A DNA stretch of 64,000 bases, taken from positions 88,215,842-88,279,841 of the forward strand of contig CM043953.1 of assembly GCA_014529385.2 (NCBI GenBank). Direction: 5' to 3'. The translations under genes were made by a program, and so were the position numbers. This document shows positions 56,610 through 64,000 of the stretch, piece after piece (the stretch's first letter is position 1; every line of letters begins with the position of its first letter). This DNA is from Adiantum capillus-veneris (Eukaryota > Streptophyta > Polypodiopsida > Polypodiales > Pteridaceae). The notes below the pieces were generated by a model. It was given only the letters and a program-made list of their open reading frames with translations. It did not search any database and was not told where the DNA came from.

Positions 56610-58384
56610 TGGTCATCACCCGAAGCGGAATGGATATTATTTTGCGTGAAGGTGATGAGCATGGAGGTGGCGAGAAGAATTTTTCCCCACCAAAAGGTTT
56701 TTCTGACCCTCTCCCTTCTCCGTCTACGCCAAGGGTTGCACCAAATTCTATGGAGGCTTTGGTCAAAACGATGATGGACATGATGTTACAACAAGAAGCG
56801 CAACGCACCATCTTGGAGCGCGAACACGAAGAAAGAAAGGCAGCCTTAGATCGCGAGCGTGAGCAAGCGGCTTGGCGACCGAGGAAAGAAAGGCAATCTT
56901 GGATCGCAAGCACGAAGAAAGAAAGGCAATCTTGGATCGCGAGCGCAAAGAAAGAAAAGCAGAATTGGATTGCGAGCGCAAAGAAAGCCGGTTAGCCTTG
57001 GAGCGTGAGCGCGCTTGAGTGCGAGGCGCAGAGAGACCAACCCATGCAAGAGCTGGTCCTAGAGGTACTTACCTCGAAACCCAAGCCGGTCAAAGATGTA
57101 GGTAGTTCATCAAGTAGCTCAAGCAGGAATTCGGACTCCAACAACCTTGTCACTGAGAAGTTGACGTTCAATAAGTATGACAGTAAGATGGATGCTACTA
57201 TTATCAAGGTTGTTTCCGTACGTACGTACGGTATGGTTCCATACCGTACAGTACGTCCGTACGGTATCCGTACGCACCGTACGTACCCCCAAAAAAAAAA
57301 AAAAAAACCCTCTGAAAAAATAAACCTCTGGAAAAAAAAAATCGCCAACAGTGCCTATTCCCCGTGGTCAGATTAGGTGGGCGAGGCCTTTAATAAGTCC
57401 ACCTATCCTATACTGGTTATTATCACAACAGAGAATCAGAGAGTAGAACAGAGTCTCTGCACAGAGACCAAGGAAGGATTTGCCGCCACCGATAAGGTTC
57501 TTTCTCCCTCCCTCCCTCCCTCTCTTTGTGTTTGGAGTCTGCAAGGAGGCACTCTAGAGTCCTGACCTCGCGAAAGATTGTAAGTTTTGTATTCAACTTG
57601 GAAGTGTGCGTTAATTGTGTTGCAGAGTTATCTAGCGGTTACTTAACTTGTGGGGTGATTTTAAGTGTTTTTTGAAAGTTGTGGCTATGTTTAAGTATTG
57701 TGCAGTGTTTTTAAACTAGATAGGTTGTATATAAATTTGAAATTCTTTGTATTTTTAGCTTTTAAAAAATATACTACGAATTTTACGTACCTTATGGCCC
57801 AATCCATACGGTACAACGTACAGTACGTACCGAACACGTACCGAATACTACGTACCTTACAACCTTGACTATTATTCATTCTTGGTTGCATCAATTTAAT
57901 GCTTACTTGGCGACAATTAAGAAGACAAGAAATAGCAAGGTTTTGACGACAGCCATGTACCTTGCCGGTGATGCCATTAATTGGTACCACGCATGTCAAG
58001 AGGCACAGTTGACCGCGCACCTAGAGGAAGCAGAAGAAGGTGTGCCCCTTTCCTTCAATTGGGTTGACTTTCAAGACAAGCTCAAGGCGCGGTTTATGCC
58101 AGTACCTAGCACGGTTGAGAGATGATTGGCACAGTCTCAAGCAAAATGGTATGCCAGTTATGTCTTTCTCTAATCGTGTTTTGCAGCTCGACACCCAATT
58201 ACGCAAATCGATTGATAAGCGCAAGGAGGCATTCCTTTATGGCTTGGACGAGTATACCAAGTATAATGTCGAGGTACTCAATCCAATCGATCTCAACAAG
58301 GCGGTAGCGATTGCTCTCGCACAGGAGATGAAGCACAATATGGGAAATCCTAAGGAGAACAAGTCGTCTCAAAGTACCTCTTAG
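56610..58384 (+). pseudogene. gag: element C gag, interrupted
   Basis: Starts at ATG 56,610 (MVITRSGM). A helical repeat region (EERKAALDRERE and later copies, about 56,815-57,015) needs one frame change. After KYDSKMDATI the frame is broken by the MITE at 57,205-57,867 and resumes IHSWLHQFNAYLATIKK, YLAGDAINWYHACQEAQ and NWVDFQDKLKARFMP. A further frame change leads to DDWHSLKQNGMPVM and the end at 58,384. This is the capsid domain of a gypsy gag. Confidence 0.82.
57205..57867. mobile_element. hAT-like MITE, 663 bp, in gag of element C
   Basis: Flanked by the 8-bp duplication ACTATTAT (57,197-57,204 and 57,868-57,875). Ends are inverted: CAAGGTTGT on the left, ACAACCTTG on the right. Both subterminal regions are dense in CGTACG/GTACGG words. 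An 8-bp TSD is the hAT hallmark. No ORF inside. Removing it with one TSD restores the gag frame exactly. Confidence 0.92.
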
Positions 58385-58569
58385 ACTCCTCAGAACCCTC
58401 AGAACGATAAGAATGGTAGGAACGGTAACTCTTCTAGCCAATCTTTCTCTAATCCTTCAGAAAAGAACTCACAAAATGAATCTAAGGGTAAAGCTAAAAC
58501 ACCTGCTAAACCTAAGCTAACCCCGGATGAAAAAGCCGGAAAAGGAATTATAGGAGGACACATAACGAC

Positions 58570-59120
58570 AGAAGAACAAGTCATTTAAACTAAGGAAGGT
58601 CGTTGTTAACAATGTCACGTCAAGGGTCACATAAAAGCTGCTTGTCCTAAGGCAACCCCACCTAAAGAACCCAAAGCACCAATAGCTACCCCAAGCACTC
58701 TAATGAACCAATCTGAGTCTTCACATGTTTCTGACACACATTGATGAGTCTCTCTTTTAAGTGTTATGGCCATGTGAAGGGTCAGTGTTTTGTCATATTG
58801 TTTGATTCAGGGAGTATGCATGATGTGATAAGTGCCTCTTGTAGAGAGAGCCCGCCTAGAGGTTAGTCAAACATCTCCTCTCGAAGTGTCGAGCTTCGCT
58901 CCCGATATGGACTCTCTCATTACGCAAGAGTGCCTTGATGTGTTGTTTACAGTTCAACAAGCTGCCTTCCGTAGAAAATTTGTCGCGTCTCCTCTCTCAG
59001 GATGTGATATGCTTTTAGGCATTAGATGGTTTCGTGAGCATAACCCTCTTATTGATTGGGCCATCGCATCTAACTCACGGAGGGGGCACAACTTGTCAGT
59101 AAGGCTCCCTACCGTTTGAA
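58570..59120 (+). pseudogene. element C zinc knuckle and protease
   Basis: At about 58,600-58,645 QCHVKGHIKAACP is a CCHC knuckle whose second codon is a stop. Protease: VILFDSGSM active-site loop at about 58,793-58,820, then GCDMLLGIRWFREHNPLIDW near 59,000-59,060. Frames differ between the parts. Confidence 0.75.
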
Positions 59121-59371
59121 CGAGACTCGGGAGGAAGAGTTAGAGCGGCAACTCACGGAGTTGGTGGCCAGAGGATTCATACATCCTAGTGTAAGTCCTT
59201 TTGCTGCTCCTATTTTGTTTGTCTGCAAGAAGGATGGTTCGTCTCGTTTGTGTGTTGATTACAGGGCATTGAACAAGATGACCGTCAAGAACAAGCTTCC
59301 GATGTCTCACATTGAGTATATCCTCGATAGGCTCAATGGGACAAAGGTTTTCAGTAAGGTTATAACAAACT
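59116..59371 (+). pseudogene. element C reverse transcriptase, N-terminal part
   Basis: Reads LTELVARGFIHPSVSPFAAP, FVCKKDGSSRLCVDYRALN and HIEYILDRLNGTKVFSK, then loses homology. RT should continue with a DLRSGY-like motif; instead the LTR of element D begins. Confidence 0.88.
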
Positions 59372-59965
59372 TGGACACTCCAAGTTAAGATTCTACCGCA
59401 ACACAACAGAGATTCACTTCAAAACAATTCACAGTTCACAATTGATTCGACACGGCCCGGCGGAGTTCCGAGCCTAGAGATATTGGCCCCAAAGACTGGC
59501 GCCCTTTTCGATATTTCTTTTGTATTAAATCTGTGCTCAAAGTACAAAGGAGTGGGCGGGTTCTCACTCTCAGACTATGCGTCCAGATGCTCCGCAAAGT
59601 GAGAGCCCTACCCACTTATTTACAAGGTTACCAGGGATGCTAAAAGCAGAGCCCCAAAAGCTTTAAAAATCAAAAGCTTCATAAAAATAAAGCTATTCCT
59701 CTCCCAAGCCGTGCTTAATTAAAGCAACTCCAAAAAGCTTCTCAACGTAGGATTTGCGTAGAAGCAAAAGCTAACTTTTCCGTACGCTGTTGCCACGTTA
59801 GCACTTCCGTACAATCTGCCGCAAATCGCGCCGTGAATCACGGGTACATGCCACGTCAGCATTGCAGTGCGAAATCCGGAAATCTGCCACGTGTCACTGT
59901 CTGTCAACCCGGGATGTGTGTGTATCTGCTGTGTCAAGACCATGCAACATCACCAGTTTGTGACA
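59372..59965 (-). repeat. 3' LTR of element D
   Basis: On minus it starts TGTCACAAACTGG at 59,965 right after the PPT. The other end is placed at about 59,372 from TGGACAC (plus), near a 7-bp-arm palindrome AACTTGG ACACT CCAAGTT. Without the 5' LTR this end may be off by about 15 bp. Confidence 0.8.
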
Positions 59966-59980
59966 TACCCCCCCTCTTGA
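59966..59980 (-). promoter_or_regulatory. polypurine tract of element D
   Basis: On minus TCAAGAGGGGGGGTA directly precedes the LTR start TGTCAC. Primer for plus-strand DNA. Confidence 0.85.
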
Positions 59981-60605
59981 AAGCATTGTAATCGCCCTTG
60001 ATTACGCCTGCAAAACAAACAGAGGCCATAAACTGTCTTAGCAGACACTGACTGTTAGTACCGACGCACTAGGAACACGCATCTAGCACATGTACCAATC
60101 GACATTCACATCACAGGACATCACTTGACATCACAGGACATCACATGACAAATCACATTCAAAAATTCATTCGGATCTCAGACCATGATTAATCGGCAAC
60201 GTATTTAGCAATCGCATCTAGATCCACTCAAGACCTCATAGATGCCCAAATAACTAATCATTATTGCAATCACGTCTATCGAGATCTTTCAGACCGAAAT
60301 GCTACAGTCATTTCATCTATATCAATTCCTGCACTTAGACAAGTCAAGAACAAATCAGTATCATATTATCGGGAATTCCAATTCATAAAGTCATACAGCA
60401 TAACACTGTCAGCTCACAGTATCCCTGAAACTCAAAAGAGACATAGTGACTTTAGTACCAAAAATCGGGGCGATTTATTGACAAAGGAGTGGAGCGACTC
60501 CCCTCTTGTTCATACCCACTGCACCAAATTCCGCGCAACTGAGTTCGGGGTTCAATTTGGGATAGACTATGCTAAACCAAATGCTTCAAAGTAAAGGTTC
60601 ACAAT

Positions 60606-61546
60606 CTAGAGGTATCTGCCAGGTCCTCCTGCTCCATCCACTTCGCATCCAGTGCGGGATTTGGATGCAGGATAGTTCTTGAATTTAACCAAGAACCGCC
60701 TTATCATTTTACCTTCTACCTTTCTATCTTTATGTACCAAAATCTGTTCTGGAACAAGTATCTCCTCGTTTTCCTCCACTTCGGGTTGCTCATCAAGCTC
60801 CCCATCATCGGGCACATCGCCTTTAAAAGGCTTCTGGAGACTCACATCAAAAGCACTGTGAATCCTCCAAGTATCGGGCAGCTTCAGTCGAAAGGAGACA
60901 TCATTTATCTTTTCGAAAATCTGGAAAGGTCCATAAAATCTCATGCTAAGCTTTCGAAAAAAACCGCTCCTTTCTCTTTTTCTTTCTCGGGCGTACCTTC
61001 TCAAAACGTAAGAGCACCCAATCGTTCTTCTTTAATTTCAAATCGTGACGATGTCAATCTGCTGCCTTTTTGTGTCTTTCTTGAGATTTCTGCAAAGCCT
61101 CCCGGACCTTGGCAAAAGCCGTATCTAAGTCCCATGTACTCATCGGCTTCAAAAATCTCATCTTTCGTGCTTAGGAAGGGTGGAACCTTCGTAGCACCTT
61201 CAATAATCTCAAATGGCGCCTTCCCCGTCAAAGAGTGAATCGTGTTATTAAAGGCAAATTCCACCAAGGGCAAATACTTTTCCCATTGAGTCTTCTGATC
61301 CCAGATGTAAGACTTCAATAAATCCAGTACGATTGAATTTGCAATTTCCGATTGCCCATCCGTCTACGGGTGGAAAGATGACGAGAATTGCAACCGCGTG
61401 CCAATGTTCTCCCAAATAGCCTTCCAAAACAAACTCGTGAATCTGGGGTCTCTATCGGAGACAATTGTCTCAGGCATGCCATGTAATCTGAAGATATGGG
61501 CCACAAACAATCTCGCTAAGTGATCCGGCTTGACTATCTTCTTCAT
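60606..61546 (-). pseudogene. element D integrase C-terminal half and chromodomain
   Basis: 61,364-61,546 reads FRLHGMPETIVSDRDPRFTS (integrase core with Asp). 61,001-61,318 continues LVEFAFNNTIHSLTG. 60,606-61,004 has YGPFQIFEKINDVSFRLKLP, then the chromodomain EEILVPEQILVHKD...RRFLVKFKNYPAS. A one-base frame change near 60,665 moves the last chromodomain helix (DAKWMEQEDLADT) into another frame. Chromodomains steer integration to marked chromatin. Confidence 0.88.
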
Positions 61547-62484
61547 TGAAATGAAATGAGCTTGCTTGCTAAATTTGTCAATAACAATCTAGATACCATC
61601 GTGTGCCCACTCTGTGTTCTCAGGAGATCAAAAATGAGATCCATTGCAATACTTTCCCAAGGGCGGGTGGGTATGGGTAAAGGCTGTAACAATCCCTGTG
61701 CTTTATGCCTGTCAAACTTGACCTTTTGGCATACCAAGCAACTACGTACAAAATCGTCCACGTCCTTCTTGAGTCTCGGCCAAAAGAAGTATCTCTCCAC
61801 ACCTTTCAAGGTGGTAGCAATGCCGCGGTGACCCGTAAAAGGTGGACGGTGGCATTCGATTAGAACTTTTTCCCTTAACGGCTGTGTAACGCACAACATT
61901 GTTTTCTTCATCAAGTAGCCATCCCGAATGGAATATCCTGCTACCACCTCCCCATTCCGTATCCGAGTGAAAATATCTGCAAAATCTGTATCTGTGGCAT
62001 ACTGATCGACCATATCCTCGAAGCTTTTATGATGTATCACAGAAATAGCCAGAAACAACGGCTTCCGAGACAAAGCATCTGCCACCAAGTTCTTTTGTCC
62101 CTGCACATGGACAATCTAGAGGTGAAACTGTGACAAGATGTTTACCCACCGCATCTGCTTTTCCAATAGCTGCTTCTGTGACAAGAAGTAGCGTAAACTC
62201 TAGTGATCTATGAAGACCGTAAAATGCGCTCCGAGTAGGTAATGTCGCCACTAAGTAAGAGAATGGATAACCGCCAAAAGCTCTCTCTCATATATCTGTG
62301 CTGTCAATTCTGGCCTTGAGAATAATCGGCTCTCGTAGGGAATGACATGGCCTTCTTGCATTAAGACCGCACCTAGACTACAACCACAAGCATCACAATA
62401 TACTTCGAATGACTTCTGAAAATCCGACAAAGTCAAAACTGGTCCTGTAGTCAATTTCTCGTTAAATGCCCGAAAGGCAGTCAC
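61543..62484 (-). pseudogene. element D RNase H and integrase zinc region
   Basis: 62,251-62,484: VYCDACGCSLGAVLMQEG, SRLFSRPELTAQIYERELLA (RNase H). 61,543-62,106: NLVADALSRK (end of RNase H), then H-H-C-C residues in ECHRPPFTGHRG and CLVCQKVK, and FFWPRLKKDVDDFV. Frame breaks between them. Confidence 0.88.
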
Positions 62485-63300
62485 CTCTGTGAGTCCCCAA
62501 AGGGACTCCTTTCTGTGTCAAGATATGCAAAGGGGAAGCAACCTCTGCAAACTTTCTAACAAGCCGCCGGTAGTAAGAACATAAACTCAAGAAGCTTCTA
62601 ACTTCATGAACATTCTTCAAATCCGGCCAATCACGGATAGTCTCTATCTTGCCCGGGTCAATTTGCACTCCTGCTCCTGAGACAATGTGTCCCGAAAAGT
62701 GTATCTCAGGTAGGAAAAATTCACTTTTCTTTGCATTAATCACCAACTTGTGATCTCGTAATGCCTAAAAGACCTGTAGCAGATGTTCGCTATGTTCTGT
62801 CTCATCCTTGGCGAAGACAATAATGTCATCAAAGAAAGTGCCCACAAAAGATCTGTACTCTCTGAAAATCCTGTCCATAATTCGGTTAAAGGTCGTTGGA
62901 GCATTGGTAAGCCCAAAGGGCATCACCAAAAACTCGAATAAACTGAAGTTTGTTCTCGAAAAGCTGTCTTGTAGACATCTCCCGGTGCGATTCCGATCTG
63001 ATGATATCCGCTCTTCAAATAGATCCTGCTGAAACAAGAGGATCCTTGTAGTCAGTCTAGAATATCATCGATCCTAGAAATCGGAAATTTTGTTGAAAGC
63101 TCTATAGTCAATGCATATTCTCCAAGATCCGTCTTTCTTCAAAACCAACAACACCGGAGAGCAGTAAGGTGAAGTACTTGGCTGGATAAGACCCTTTTCC
63201 AAGAGGTCTTTCACTTGGTTCATAATCTCTTCATTCTGGGCTAGGCTCACACGGTAAGATGGCCGGTTCGGTGGTGTGCTTCCAGGTATCAAATCAATGG
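62462..63300 (-). pseudogene. element D reverse transcriptase
   Basis: SPYCSPVLLVLKKDGSWRIC and DYRAFNK (in the frame ending 63,074), then [17 protein letters not shown] and catalytic [14 protein letters not shown] (62,765-63,037), then FSGHIVSGAGVQIDPGKIE (62,462-62,746). Catalytic Asp pair present; three frames are needed. Confidence 0.9.
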
Positions 63301-63957
63301 TATGATCCTCAGGACAAGCTCGTGGCAACTCGCCTAGCAGGCCCTCACAAAGGCAATCGGCATGAGTGTGGAGAAAATCTTGGCGTTCTTTTTCTAGATC
63401 AGACATATTTGTCCTATGATCATCATTCAACTCTTTCAAAAAGATTGAGTAAACAAACAGACTGGATTTCATTAATTTTGAAACGACCGAAGCCGATACA
63501 ATAGGGATAGACTCACCCTTAAGTTTTACATCAAGTAGAATGGTTCGGCCCTTTTCTATAGTCAAAGTCGCTTTTCTCGCTCGATAGTCGACCACGGCGT
63601 TGTTCTTATGGTGCCAGGGAATTCCCAGGAGGACATCACAACTTTCCAAGGGCATTATGTAGAAGTCCTCGTGCCAATACCCCTGACAATGCAACCGAAG
63701 TTTGCCAATGACAGGTGTAATGGCTACGTCCTTGCCGGGTGCCTCTAGAACTGCCTCTGCTAGTGGTCCCATCCGATCAGTGTAATCTCGAGCCACGCCG
63801 CCAATTCAGGTGAAATGAAGTTGGCCTTGGCTCCTCCGTCAAAGAAAATCAGGGCTTCTTGATCTTTCACTTTGCCCCAAGCTCGGCAAAGCTCTGTACT
63901 CTCATCAATCCTGCTAGGGTCAGTACCCATGCAATCTGGAACCAGTCCTGCTTTCAT
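63301..63957 (-). pseudogene. element D protease
   Basis: 63,760-63,957 contains ALIFFDGGAKANFIS, a retropepsin loop of the DGGA kind. After a frame change near 63,790 the domain ends with CDVLLGIPWHHKNNAVVDY (63,074-63,796 frame). An acidic linker to RT follows. Confidence 0.85.
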
Positions 63958-64000
63958 CTTGCCTTTCCATCCACGTTCCTCAGCTGCTTTTGAACTCTCT

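Larger units (their letters stand above)
55938..59371 (+). mobile_element. Ty3/gypsy element C, degenerate, cut by element D
   Basis: TAGTATCAGAGC at 55,938-55,949 is one base from the standard initiator-Met primer site. gag, zinc knuckle, protease and the start of RT follow on plus in several frames. RT stops at 59,371 where the LTR of D begins. The 5' LTR would lie to the left; the (CT)n holding the two LINEs may be part of it. gag is split by a hAT-like MITE. Confidence 0.85.
59372..64000 (-). mobile_element. Ty3/gypsy chromovirus D, inserted in element C, runs off right edge
   Basis: On minus: protease, RT, RNase H, integrase, chromodomain, a 640-bp 3' UTR, PPT and 3' LTR. The chromodomain after the integrase marks a chromovirus. 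Many frame breaks. The 5' LTR and gag lie outside the window, so the target duplication cannot be checked. Confidence 0.9.

Overview
The window looks like a transposon-dominated piece of a large land-plant nuclear genome. Plant origin is supported by Ty3/gypsy elements of plant type (one with a chromodomain), a degenerate L1-like LINE with a DUF4283-type ORF1, a Ty1/copia integrase fragment, and two spliced exons of a plant-type MAP kinase. Long (AC)n and (CT)n tracts, two LINEs with coiled-coil ORF1 proteins, and protein families I do not recognise from seed plants would suit a fern or other seedless plant, but that placement is inference. I see no CRISPR, rRNA or convincing tRNA.

Layout. 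1-3,858: minus-strand gypsy element A (gag, PR, RT, RNase H, start of IN), running off the left edge. About 4,000-5,137 and 18,637-18,762: two halves of plus-strand gypsy element E. E is split by a complete 13.5-kb minus-strand gypsy element B (5,138-18,631), which has two LTRs, a 5-bp target duplication AAGCC and a polypurine tract. B has a four-zinc-knuckle gag region, a protease, RT-RNase H and integrase, a second protease-like domain after the integrase, and an extra 3' ORF. 18,763-21,560: broken L1-like LINE (minus) carrying a 462-bp inverted-repeat insertion. 23,228-24,578: a 5' LTR plus leader of a relative of B. 24,579-28,560: AT-rich sequence with no gene I recognise.

28,700-34,400 is the most unusual part. 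A decayed, probably spliced transposase-like gene is followed by eight tandem 106-bp units, each a near-perfect 25-bp-stem hairpin. Next comes an ORF with a recognisable histone H3 fold (CENP-A-like in places) and a long acidic C-terminal extension, then two further hairpin units that share the arm core of the first array, then a decayed coiled-coil ORF. Nearly all stops in this region and in B fit C-to-T change (CGA, CAA or CAG becoming a stop). 34,558-38,330 holds minus-strand coding remnants that I cannot assign, including a G51/C44 tract pair.

45,129-46,215: MAP-kinase exons and a copia integrase fragment. 46,421-55,842: two head-to-tail LINEs, each with uninterrupted ORF1 and ORF2, separated and flanked by (CT)n tracts. 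Both have a 3' terminal hairpin and a sequence at the ORF1/ORF2 junction complementary to the 3' tail. 55,938-59,371: plus-strand gypsy element C, whose gag is split by a hAT-like MITE (8-bp TSD) and whose RT is cut by minus-strand chromovirus D (59,372 to beyond the right edge). Insertions within insertions explain most of the ORF breaks.
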